Source: SD8 sp035528475 (GTDB taxonomy: Archaea > Halobacteriota > Methanomicrobia > Methanomicrobiales > Methanospirillaceae). From it: a stretch of DNA of 8,205 bases. The position numbers and the translations under genes are program-made. Under the pieces are notes generated by a model that saw only the letters and a program-made list of their open reading frames with translations, was not told where the DNA came from and searched no databases. Location: the NCBI GenBank assembly GCA_035528475.1, contig DATKYO010000116.1, positions 1 to 8,205 on the forward strand, given 5' to 3'. Below are positions 1 through 5,700 of this stretch, piece after piece. Positions within the stretch are counted from its first letter, which is position 1. Every line of letters begins with the position of its first letter.

Positions 1-1542
1 AGTGATATCGCGGGAGATTCCCAGCACCCGGGTGATATTGCCGGCTGCGTCCCGGACAGGGACGAGCGAGTGATCGAACCAGTAGGGTTCTCCTCCAAAA
101 GTGATCTGCCCGGAACTGCGGAACTGCTCGCCGGTCTCGAATACCTTCTCGATTGCCTGCCGCTGCCGCTTTGATACCTCCTCGGGAAACAGGCTGCTTC
201 GCTCCCTGCCGATAATCTCCTTGGGGGAGATTCCGATCATCTCAGCTGCAAATTTGTTCACATAGGTGATCCGGTCGTCCCGGTCGATCATGAAGATAAT
301 ATCAGTGGAGGTCTCCGCCAGACTGCGATAGTACGCCTCACTCTCGGCAAGGGCGAATTCCGCTTCTTTCGTACTGGTGATATCCCTTCCTACGGACTGG
401 TATTCGATGATTGTTCCGTCAGGATCAAAGATCGCACGGTCGCTCCACCACTGCCACCGGATACTTCCATCCGGCATAATGATCCGGTGTTCGATTGTAT
501 CGACAGGTGTGTCGGGGGTCAGGGATCCGAAGAATCTTCTCACGAGTTCCTGATCTTCTGCAGGGATCTCCGGCCTGAACCGGTACCCCAGGATCTCTTC
601 ACGTGCGAATCCAAAATACCGGCAGTAGGCATCATTGACAAAGACATGCGTGCCGTCGGGAAGAAACCGGGAGATAAATTCCGTCTGGTCTTCAACCACA
701 TTCCGATACCGTCGCTCGCTCTCATTCAACGCTACCTCCACCTTTTTTCTCTCCGTGATCTCACGGATCGACTCGATGGCCCCGATCACGTTCCCCTGGA
801 TATCGTACAGCGGGGAGGCGGTGAACCAGACGTCAGCGCCCTGTCCATTGTTGAAGTGGGGTATATTGATCTCGGAGAAGAGGTTCTTTCCTTTGCGTTT
901 GATTGCCGAGTATTTTCGTTCGGTGACAGGATCATCCCTGATGACAAGGTCGATCAGAATCGGGCGTCGTTCGTGGTAAAACGGGATTGCATATTCATAA
1001 TTGCCCTTCCCCACGATGTCTTCTGATTTGACCCCTGTCATCTTCTCGATTGACTTGTTCCAGGAGATAACCACACCATCGGTGTCGATGGCAAATGTTG
1101 CATCCGGGAGGAAATTGAGGATATCCGCTTCCCGGCGTTCATGGTCCCGTATAGTCGCCTCCGCCCGCCTTTGCTGGACAGCCTGCCGGACTTTATGTGC
1201 CAGTTCTGCAAATTGCGATCCCGGTTCCCCGCCCTTCTGGAGATAAAAGTCCGCACCCACGTTCAGGGCCTCGATGACGACCTCTTCACGTCCGCGACCG
1301 GTAAATATTATGAATGGTATGGTATTTCCGGATGCCCTGATCTGCTTTAACAGGTCGATGCCGTTCATATCCGGCATCTGGTAATCCGAGATGATCGCAT
1401 CAAACCGCTCTTTCCGGATAATCTCTAGTGCCTCTTGCGCAGAACTGACCGTTCCAACCCTGAATTCCCCGCTTCTCTCCAGGAATAGTTGTCCTATATG
1501 GAGTAGATCGGGTTCGTCATCGACATAAAGGACTGATATCAT
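1..1542 (-). CDS. Receiver plus multi-PAS signal transduction protein (C-terminus outside window)
   Basis: Partial gene: 514 codons are open from the ATG at 1542 to the left edge without a stop. Residues 1-125 form a response-regulator receiver domain with the acidic pair D8/D9, phosphoacceptor D53 (in ISDYQMPDMNG), T81 and K103. Three PAS/PAC units follow, at about 137-265, 276-392 and 401-514. Each ends in a typical PAC strand (SIREITERK, SVGRDIT, GISRDIT), and they are linked by short helical stretches such as ALNESERRYR. In the Methanomicrobiales, proteins of this shape often continue into a histidine kinase core, but none is visible here, so kinase activity is only inferred. It is probably a cytoplasmic sensor, since no membrane segment is seen. 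There is no clear Shine-Dalgarno before the ATG. A weak TATA-like stretch at 1570-1577 would give a nearly leaderless mRNA; better TATA boxes at 1661-1683 would give a leader of about 100 nt. Domain calls are strong; ligand and output are unknown. Confidence 0.93.
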   Translation of the reverse strand, partial: MISVLYVDDEPDLLHIGQLFLERSGEFRVGTVSSAQEALEIIRKERFDAIISDYQMPDMNGIDLLKQIRASGNTIPFIIFTGRGREEVVIEALNVGADFYLQKGGEPGSQFAELAHKVRQAVQQRRAEATIRDHERREADILNFLPDATFAIDTDGVVISWNKSIEKMTGVKSEDIVGKGNYEYAIPFYHERRPILIDLVIRDDPVTERKYSAIKRKGKNLFSEINIPHFNNGQGADVWFTASPLYDIQGNVIGAIESIREITERKKVEVALNESERRYRNVVEDQTEFISRFLPDGTHVFVNDAYCRYFGFAREEILGYRFRPEIPAEDQELVRRFFGSLTPDTPVDTIEHRIIMPDGSIRWQWWSDRAIFDPDGTIIEYQSVGRDITSTKEAEFALAESEAYYRSLAETSTDIIFMIDRDDRITYVNKFAAEMIGISPKEIIGRERSSLFPEEVSKRQRQAIEKVFETGEQFRSSGQITFGGEPYWFDHSLVPVRDAAGNITRVLGISRDIT

Positions 1543-2058
1543 GGCTTTCGTTGTTCTTGATACTACTTCGTAATATGAAGATTTTTCACATCTTTGAATG
1601 GAGAGAGGTCTATCTTGTCAGGCAGGGAGAGTGCTGAAAGGAGCGACCTTCTAAATTTTTTTTATAAATTAGCCCATATAAATCTTAAATTCCAATATAC
1701 GCCATAGAAAATAAATGTTTTTGTTTGAAGTAGTATTGCAGGTGAATTGATTAACCGACACGGTTTTTCGGAGCGTGAGGGATGAACAGGGAGGGGTGAT
1801 CCTTTTATGACGGGCTTGCCTATTTTGCCTCACCTACAAACGGAGTACTTTCCCATCCACTATTTTTCAGCGGTTTCCAGCAGCATCCGGTTGAATTGTT
1901 CCGGCATGTCGGCCATCGGCACAACACCCATGCGAACGAGACATAGGAGATCAGCCCTTCCGGTGCAGCAGGTGGATTCAATAGACTGTAAATCACAAGA
2001 ATTTGATACATGACGATCTCCGAGGGTGCTCTCTTCAAACACATACGGGGGGTGGGAG
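1543..2058. other. Long intergenic region with promoter-like boxes; no confident gene
   Basis: About 516 bases lie between two divergent genes. Positions 1650-1725 are very AT-rich and carry TATA-like boxes: TTTATAAA at 1661-1668, which is palindromic and could serve either strand, and TTTATATG on the minus strand at 1682-1675. A perfect 10-bp inverted repeat lies at 1560-1569 and 1727-1736. A strong ribosome-binding-type sequence (GGGGTGATCC, ending about six bases before the ATG) precedes a 68-codon plus-strand frame at 1807-2013. The second half of that frame has an unlikely composition. On the minus strand, roughly 1952-1860 reads like the C-terminus of a protein (ends MPEQFNRMLLETAEK, then stop), with no credible upstream part. 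The stretch may hold a decayed gene, a small protein or only a long leader; I cannot decide. Confidence 0.5.
1661..1683 (-). promoter_or_regulatory. TATA-like boxes upstream of the receiver/PAS gene
   Basis: On the minus strand, TTTATATG (1682-1675) and TTTATAAA (1668-1661) match the archaeal TATA consensus within an AT-rich stretch. Transcription from them would start near 1640-1652 and leave a leader of about 100 nt before the ATG at 1542. The second box is self-complementary, so it could also drive plus-strand transcription. Assignment rests on consensus matching only. Confidence 0.35.
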
Positions 2059-2601
2059 ATGGCTTCCAATCGTGACAGGAAACGGAAATACCAAAAGGTA
2101 TCTGCGGACCGGACACGTGAGGAGCTGATCTTTGGTGTCCTGTCCCTGCCCGTCGAGTACGACCAGCGATTGAAAAAACTGGTTGAAATACTCAATGATC
2201 TCCCTGATGTCTACACGTGCAGTTCCTGCGGGGGGCATCCCGATCAGGAAAACAGGGAGAACCCTATGCCCGAAGGGTACTTCTACATCCAGTTCATCCT
2301 CGAACCGACAGAAAAAGGATTCTTATCGCTTGGCATCATCGACCTTGCAGCCCGGACGGTTGATCCCGACAGGCTGACCGTGAAGGTCTTAAACACGACG
2401 GATTCGCCCCGGCTGGTCATGTTTCATATCCTGGGGAGAGACGGTGTCGACCCGGATGCCGTTGCTAAGGAGATACGATCGCTTTGCAGGAAGTGGGGGG
2501 TCTCACTCCGGGGGGTCCGCGAATACAAGAAGAATGTACGGAGACAGACGGCTTATGAGAGAATGCAGCAGCCCACGAGTGGAGATGATCCCGGCCGGTG
2601 A
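2059..2601 (+). CDS. Hypothetical protein with CSSCGGH motif
   Basis: A 180-residue soluble protein of unknown function. I chose the ATG at 2059 because a G-rich ribosome binding site (GGGGGGTG, 2047-2054) stands four bases upstream; an in-frame GTG at 2026 is less well placed. The N-terminus is very basic (RDRKRKYQK). Residues 30-52 look helical and lead into VYTCSSCGGHPD at 52-62, where C54, C57 and H60 could bind zinc or another metal. Residues 73-125 alternate like beta strands (YFYIQFILEPTEKGFLSLGI, then RLTVKVLNTT and RLVMFHILG). Helical segment 132-147 contains C143, and the C-terminus is again basic. The layout of a short helix, a 'YxCSSCxGH' turn and then strands loosely recalls the TYW3 family (wybutosine tRNA modification), but I see no convincing full match and do not claim it. 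Real coding is supported by codon bias and motif. It may be the first gene of a short coupled series. Confidence 0.88.
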   Translation: MASNRDRKRKYQKVSADRTREELIFGVLSLPVEYDQRLKKLVEILNDLPDVYTCSSCGGHPDQENRENPMPEGYFYIQFILEPTEKGFLSLGIIDLAARTVDPDRLTVKVLNTTDSPRLVMFHILGRDGVDPDAVAKEIRSLCRKWGVSLRGVREYKKNVRRQTAYERMQQPTSGDDPGR

Positions 2602-2720
2602 GGGGGTGGGTTTTTGAGATCGCCCTGAAGGAGCTGGAAGTGGTCATCCTCGATATAGAGGAAGATCACGTCATCTTCCCCGAGGGAGAGAGTGCCGGGC
2701 TCATGCATTTGGGCTCGTGA
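2598..2720 (+). CDS. Possible small protein overlapping the CSSCGGH gene
   Basis: A 40-codon frame starts at a GTG that shares GTGA with the upstream stop. It has strongly coding-like codons (mostly G/C at third positions, many G-starting codons) and encodes a sensible acidic stretch, ELEVVILDIEEDHVIFPEGE, at residues 12-31. The 4-base overlap suggests translational coupling, and a weak GATGAT element seven bases upstream could serve as ribosome binding site. I do not recognise the product. Caution: the opposite strand in the same codon phase (SLGEDDVIFLYIEDDHFQLL on the minus strand) looks equally protein-like because the codons are near-symmetrical. That frame stops inside the upstream gene, which argues against it. 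Real coding is plausible but unproven. Confidence 0.3.
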   Translation: MRGWVFEIALKELEVVILDIEEDHVIFPEGESAGLMHLGS

Positions 2721-2875
2721 AAAAATACCATCACATGGAGTTCCTTGCCGGAATAAAAGGAGATCAATGCGAGATTCGGCAGACACATCATAAAAGGAAA
2801 AAGAGAGTAAAAACGACTCGTGATGGAAAGTATGTGATACAATCAACCAGAAATAAAATGAGATATGTTTTTTAA
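2717..2875 (+). CDS. Possible small, very basic protein
   Basis: A 52-codon frame whose GTG start shares GTGA with the stop of the preceding 40-codon frame. The product is rich in Lys and Arg (KRKKRVKTTRDGKY at residues 26-39) and ends with NKMRYVF. It would suit a small nucleic-acid-binding protein, but composition alone cannot show this. Codons are AT-rich, unlike the frame before it, no ribosome binding site is evident, and an in-frame ATG at 2735 is an alternative start. A six-T run at 2868-2873 overlaps the stop and could end transcription. It may well be chance open sequence. Confidence 0.18.
   Translation: MKKYHHMEFLAGIKGDQCEIRQTHHKRKKRVKTTRDGKYVIQSTRNKMRYVF
2868..2873 (+). terminator. 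Possible oligo-T terminator after the plus-strand gene group
   Basis: Six consecutive T residues lie where plus-strand transcription from the CSSCGGH gene would meet the convergent exported-protein gene. Archaeal RNA polymerase often stops at T runs without a hairpin, and none is seen here. The placement is right but the run is short. Confidence 0.3.
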
Positions 2876-2877
2876 AT

Positions 2878-3216
2878 CTACCAGCCGCAATACCCTCTGA
2901 TGCGGGGGCCGACAGTACGGGCGAACTGCGCAGCGGTCATGTCGGACACATATGGCTGAATGGTAAAGGCACCCATATTATGGCCTGTGGGAGAAAATAC
3001 CCGAATTACAGGGTCTGCCGGAAGGATATCATCTACGACTCCTGAAGAGTCCGGGATTGAAGGAAATGCTCCCGTTCCGGAAGAAAACCCATTTAAGCGG
3101 GAGAATGAGTTCAACTGGGTGATTGAGGCACTTGCGGCGGCTACTGGTGCAGTAAAAACTGCAAGGGCTAGCAGGGCAGAAATCACAAGTGCGGAACATA
3201 TGCGTATTGTATTCAT
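2878..3216 (-). CDS. Small exported protein of unknown function
   Basis: A 112-residue predicted secreted protein. Residues 1-28 are a classic Sec signal peptide: short basic start (MNTIRIC), hydrophobic core (ALVISALLALAVF) and an Ala-rich cleavage zone around APVAAASAS. The mature part of about 84 residues is Ser/Gly/Pro-rich at first (40-62), then contains VIRVFSPTGHNMGAF and ends RTVGPRIRGYCGW. It has no second membrane segment, no lipobox and one cysteine outside the signal (C110), so it would be released or held by a partner. I recognise no family. The ATG at 3216 is well supported by AGAGGA (3228-3223) with a six-base spacer. A TTTAAA box at 3261-3256 predicts a start site near 3234, and an inverted repeat lies exactly between them. 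It stands alone between a convergent plus-strand group and the exporter operon. Confidence 0.82.
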   Translation of the reverse strand: MNTIRICSALVISALLALAVFTAPVAAASASITQLNSFSRLNGFSSGTGAFPSIPDSSGVVDDILPADPVIRVFSPTGHNMGAFTIQPYVSDMTAAQFARTVGPRIRGYCGW

Positions 3217-3228
3217 TTCAAATCCTCT

Positions 3229-3254
3229 TGTAACACTACATTTTGGGTGTTACA
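3229..3254 (-). promoter_or_regulatory. Inverted repeat in the core promoter of the exported-protein gene (candidate operator)
   Basis: TGTAACAC (3229-3236) and GTGTTACA (3247-3254) form a perfect 8-bp inverted repeat with a 10-bp spacer, about 18 bp centre to centre, which fits a dimeric regulator on one face of the helix. The outer arm abuts the TTTAAA box (3256-3261) and the inner arm covers the predicted transcription start. A protein bound here would probably block transcription. The repeat is seen directly; the operator role is inferred. If transcribed, it could instead form an RNA hairpin. Confidence 0.45.
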
Positions 3255-3255
3255 G

Positions 3256-3261
3256 TTTAAA
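3256..3261 (-). promoter_or_regulatory. TATA-like box of the exported-protein gene
   Basis: TTTAAA (minus strand, within GGACTTTAAACTG) lies 40 bases before the ATG at 3216. A start site about 25 bases downstream would give a leader of about 18 nt that just includes the ribosome binding site AGAGGA. Confidence 0.4.
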
Positions 3262-3442
3262 GTCCTGCCGAGCGGAGCTGGGGAACCTTATTCTCTGTCA
3301 GATTACTCCAGAAGCCAAACGAATCACCGATGAAGCACTCAACAGATATGGCGAGATCCTATCTTGAAAATAACGGGTAATACCGCCCCATCATGAATCA
3401 GTTTACAGTAAATTTTCCTTCATTTTCTGCTTCAGCATGCCC

Positions 3443-4198
3443 TTACATCCTCTTCGGCATGGTCCGCTTATGCAGGTACATGGTACCAGCCGTGAATACC
3501 ACGGTGAAAATCACAAGGGCTGCAATATCAGCCAGCATCGGGAAATAACATACACCGGTGAATGAGTATCGCACGAGGTCGGTGAAATAGGTGAGCGGTG
3601 AGCAGCCCGCAAGCACCAGTCCCCAGAACGGCATTTGCTCCAACGGAACAAAGATGCCGGAAATAAAGACAAGCGGGAACTTCAGAAGTGATGACAGCAT
3701 CATGATGTTGGACGGTACGTTCGTGGGAGGGACAGCCAGCAGCATCCCGATTGCAGAGAAACAGCACGCAGCGAGGAATATTGCAACGATCAGAATGATG
3801 CCGTGGAGCATTGGAAGTCCGAGTGAGAGTCCAATAATTACGGTAACCATTGTGATCCCGATACCAAAGAGGAGGGATGCGATCATATCACCAAGAACGA
3901 TTGCCTCTGTCGTGATTGGACACGAAGCGAGACGTTCAAGGGTCTTTGCCGACCCCTCCCAGGGGAAGATGGCGGGTGACACTGCCGTTGCCGTGAAGAA
4001 GAGGGTCATCCCGATAAGTCCGGATACCAGGAACGCTAACGGAAGCTGCCTGCTCCCCATGAGGAAGGCAAGGAACAGGAAGACCGGCATGAAGACCCCG
4101 AAGATGAGCACGGGACCCTTGAGGTAATAGATACGTATATCTTTTTTTGTGATTGCCCATGCCCGCCGCACCTGTTCAGAGAGCTCTGCCGGGTTCAT
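3443..4198 (-). CDS. ABC-2 type transporter permease
   Basis: Membrane subunit of a two-component ABC exporter, 251 residues, a normal length for the family. After a short cytoplasmic N-terminal helix (AWAITKKDIRIYY) come about six membrane segments, near 29-48, 54-73, 103-126, 132-155, 167-187 and 225-242. The ABC-2 hallmark is clear at 178-210: FISGIFVPLEQMPFW followed by SPLTYFTDLVR. The loop at 74-98 (PAIFPWEGSAKTLERLASCP) is a typical coupling-helix region facing the ATPase. The start codon overlaps the ATPase stop in ATGA (4198-4195), so the two are almost certainly translated together and form one complex, presumably a homodimer of each subunit. The substrate cannot be told from sequence; relatives of the DrrB/NatB type move drugs, lipids or ions outward. 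No ligand-binding domain is present. Confidence 0.92.
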   Translation of the reverse strand: MNPAELSEQVRRAWAITKKDIRIYYLKGPVLIFGVFMPVFLFLAFLMGSRQLPLAFLVSGLIGMTLFFTATAVSPAIFPWEGSAKTLERLASCPITTEAIVLGDMIASLLFGIGITMVTVIIGLSLGLPMLHGIILIVAIFLAACCFSAIGMLLAVPPTNVPSNIMMLSSLLKFPLVFISGIFVPLEQMPFWGLVLAGCSPLTYFTDLVRYSFTGVCYFPMLADIAALVIFTVVFTAGTMYLHKRTMPKRM

Positions 4199-5124
4199 GG
4201 TTCTGCCTCCTGTGTCAAGCGGAGGAATGCATCATCGAGGGAAGGGGCAAGGGTATTGAGCGTGACAATGGTTACCCTATTCTGTTGACTGAACGTTACC
4301 AGGGAACGTATCGCTGTATCCCGGTCCTCCGCAGTGATCTGCCACTTGTCACCGATCCTGCTTGAACCGATGATACCCGCGAGCTTTGTAAGGGCATCTC
4401 CAGAGATTTCCCGATCAAAACTTACCTCGATCCGGTGCACCCGGTCGATTGCCGCCTTCAGCTTTTCCGGTGCATCTATGGCGACAATCGTCCCGCTCCT
4501 GATAATCCCGACCCGGTGACAGAGCCGGTTTGCTTCCTCCATGTTGTGGGTGGTGAGGAAGATGGTGGTTCCCGACCGGTTCAGGTCACGCAGCAGTGAG
4601 AGGATCATCCGGGTGCTCTGCACATCGAGGCCGCTGGTGGGTTCATCGAGAAAGAGGAGCCCCGGTTCGTGGAGGAGCGCCATTGCCAGGATGAGCCGCT
4701 GTTTCATCCCCTTGGAATATGCCTGCACCTTCTGGTCTTTCCGCTCAAGAAGACCCAGCGTTCCGAGGAGATCAGATGCACGCTTTGCTGCCCCGTTACG
4801 CGGAAGCCCATAGAGTTCTCCCATGAGCATCAGGTTCTGCCACGCGGTAAGATCCGTATAGGCATTCGAGGTTTCAGGCACCACCCCAAATCCCTGTTTT
4901 GCCTGGACCGGGTCGTATCGGATGTCGTACCCGTGGATTATTGCGGTGCCGGAATCAGGAGGGATTACCCCGGTTAGCATCCGGGTCGTCGTGGTCTTGC
5001 CTGCACCATTCGGACCGAGAAAACCAAATATTTCCCCTTCCTTTACAAAAAATGAGATATGATCGACTGCAATAGTTTTACCAAATGTTTTGGTCAGATT
5101 ATTTACCTCGATCACCTTAGCCAT
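4195..5124 (-). CDS. ABC transporter ATP-binding protein (DrrA/NatA-like)
   Basis: ATPase subunit of the exporter, 309 residues. Nucleotide-binding domain about 3-218: Walker A GPNGAGKT at 37-44; Q-loop region VVPE with Glu at 84 instead of Gln, which is common in this ABC-2 subfamily; signature YSKGMKQRL at 136-144 (in place of LSGGQ, also usual for the subfamily); Walker B LLFLDEP with catalytic E161; D-loop SGLD at 164-167; switch His 193. Residues 220-309 form the extra C-terminal domain of DrrA-type proteins, with alternating strands and helices, ending LDDAFLRLTQEAEP. All catalytic residues are intact. The start at 5124 is backed by GAGGTG (5138-5133) eight bases upstream, which overlaps the stop of the cupin-like gene, so the three genes form an operon. 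It couples ATP hydrolysis to the permease encoded immediately downstream. Confidence 0.95.
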   Translation of the reverse strand: MAKVIEVNNLTKTFGKTIAVDHISFFVKEGEIFGFLGPNGAGKTTTTRMLTGVIPPDSGTAIIHGYDIRYDPVQAKQGFGVVPETSNAYTDLTAWQNLMLMGELYGLPRNGAAKRASDLLGTLGLLERKDQKVQAYSKGMKQRLILAMALLHEPGLLFLDEPTSGLDVQSTRMILSLLRDLNRSGTTIFLTTHNMEEANRLCHRVGIIRSGTIVAIDAPEKLKAAIDRVHRIEVSFDREISGDALTKLAGIIGSSRIGDKWQITAEDRDTAIRSLVTFSQQNRVTIVTLNTLAPSLDDAFLRLTQEAEP

Positions 5125-5132
5125 CCGGTTCG

Positions 5133-5138
5133 CACCTC
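5133..5138 (-). promoter_or_regulatory. Ribosome binding site of the ABC ATPase overlapping the cupin gene stop
   Basis: GAGGTG on the minus strand, eight bases before the ATG at 5124, is a close match to the archaeal Shine-Dalgarno sequence. It shares bases with the TGA stop (5139-5137) of the upstream gene, so ribosomes ending on the cupin-like gene sit on the next initiation site. This supports coupled translation. Confidence 0.6.
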
Positions 5139-5436
5139 ACACATCATCGCGGATACCAGGGATGACCTTCCGCTGATTGCACCGGATCCCCCGGTTCTCA
5201 TCCTTTCCCACCGAGACCAAGTGCAGAGGTTTGACGGGATGTTCAACAGTTCCTGAAATAATTGTACCTTCTCCCAAAAGGACCACAAATACTACCGCAT
5301 AGGGTTCCGGGTGAGGGGGTATCACCTGCCCCGTTTCAAGACATACGAGAACTATATTCGAACCTGCCGTTGTAATGAGATCTGTCTTGACCGGGTTTTT
5401 GGGCGAGAATTCCGCCGCACTCAGTAAATCCATCAT
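5137..5436 (-). CDS. Small degenerate cupin-like protein, first gene of the ABC exporter operon
   Basis: A 99-residue soluble protein that looks like a single cupin beta-barrel. Core strands run at about 27-85. The first cupin motif can be read as G36 (X5) H42-P-E44, then VVFVVLLGEGTI: the first metal-ligand His is present and the usual second His of HxH is replaced by Glu in PHPEPY. The second motif is weak (VSVGKDENRGIR at 74-85) and its His is not evident. Such small cupins often bind a metal or small molecule or act as accessory proteins; no reaction can be assigned. Start: two adjacent ATGs at 5436 and 5433, preceded by GAGAGATGA; either could be used. It stops 12 bp before the ATPase start, so it is the promoter-proximal operon gene. 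An inverted repeat upstream (5472-5499) may control it. Confidence 0.8.
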   Translation of the reverse strand: MMDLLSAAEFSPKNPVKTDLITTAGSNIVLVCLETGQVIPPHPEPYAVVFVVLLGEGTIISGTVEHPVKPLHLVSVGKDENRGIRCNQRKVIPGIRDDV

Positions 5437-5471
5437 TCATCTCTCATTCAATTTATCGGTATTCATCCTAC

Positions 5472-5499
5472 GAGCGATCGGATTAATGTAGTATCGCTC
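5472..5499 (-). promoter_or_regulatory. Inverted repeat upstream of the exporter operon (candidate operator)
   Basis: GAGCGAT (5472-5478) and ATCGCTC (5493-5499) are perfect 7-bp inverted arms around a 14-bp AT-containing spacer. Read on the minus strand, the spacer holds ACATTAATC, a weak TATA-like element. A start about 25 bases downstream would fall near 5459, leaving a leader of about 23 nt before the cupin-like gene. A dimeric regulator bound here would compete with TBP. The repeat is observed; the promoter and operator roles are inferred. Confidence 0.3.
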
Positions 5500-5661
5500 T
5501 GTGTGAACCATAAGATTACTTACGGGTGAGTTCAAATCACTCGCAGTTTTGTATGCGCGAAGAAATGCTGTGAAACATTCATGCCATGAAATCAGTGGAA
5601 TCCTATTCCGAACAAAAATCGTGTACCTTTTTTTGAAATGACGGGAACCAACACCTCAGGG

Positions 5662-5673
5662 AAAAATTTATCC
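5662..5673 (+). promoter_or_regulatory. TATA-like box of the lipoprotein gene; near-leaderless transcript
   Basis: AAAAATTTATCC is preceded by purines (CAGGGA), as in an archaeal BRE plus TATA element. It is centred about 33 bases before the ATG at 5701, predicting a start site within roughly ten bases of the ATG. No Shine-Dalgarno sequence is visible before that ATG, which agrees with a leaderless or very short-leader mRNA. Confidence 0.4.
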
Positions 5674-5700
5674 TGACAGGGACCCGAGCCTTTCCATACG

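Larger units (their letters stand above)
5437..5700. other. Divergent intergenic region between exporter operon and lipoprotein gene
   Basis: This stretch of 264 bases holds the control regions of two divergent genes: the 7-bp inverted repeat at 5472-5499 on the operon side and a TATA-like box at 5662-5673 on the lipoprotein side. A run of seven T residues lies near 5630-5636. No reading frame with coding character and no RNA gene was seen. Confidence 0.5.

Noticed and set aside
487..1026. Long plus-strand open frame of 179 codons opposite the receiver/PAS gene
   Set aside because: It is the antisense of clear PAS domains, and its own translation shows no domain or initiation signal.
2553..2846. 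Minus-strand frame of 97 codons (SLGEDDVIFLYIEDDHF...)
   Set aside because: It ends inside the well-supported CSSCGGH gene and has a poor N-terminal half. Its protein-like core comes from codons that are near-symmetrical with the plus-strand frame.
2960..3367. Plus-strand frame of 135 codons
   Set aside because: Most of it is antisense to the exported-protein gene, which has a signal peptide, ribosome binding site and promoter. Only the last part is mentioned separately as a possible remnant.
3591..4127. Plus-strand frame of 178 codons opposite the ABC permease
   Set aside because: It is antisense to a clear ABC-2 membrane protein and is composed of unlikely, low-hydrophobicity sequence.
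4195..5124. Non-canonical Q-loop (Glu 84) and YSKGM signature as signs of a dead ATPase
   Set aside because: Both variants are usual in DrrA/NatA-type ATPases, and Walker A, Walker B Glu, D-loop and switch His are intact.
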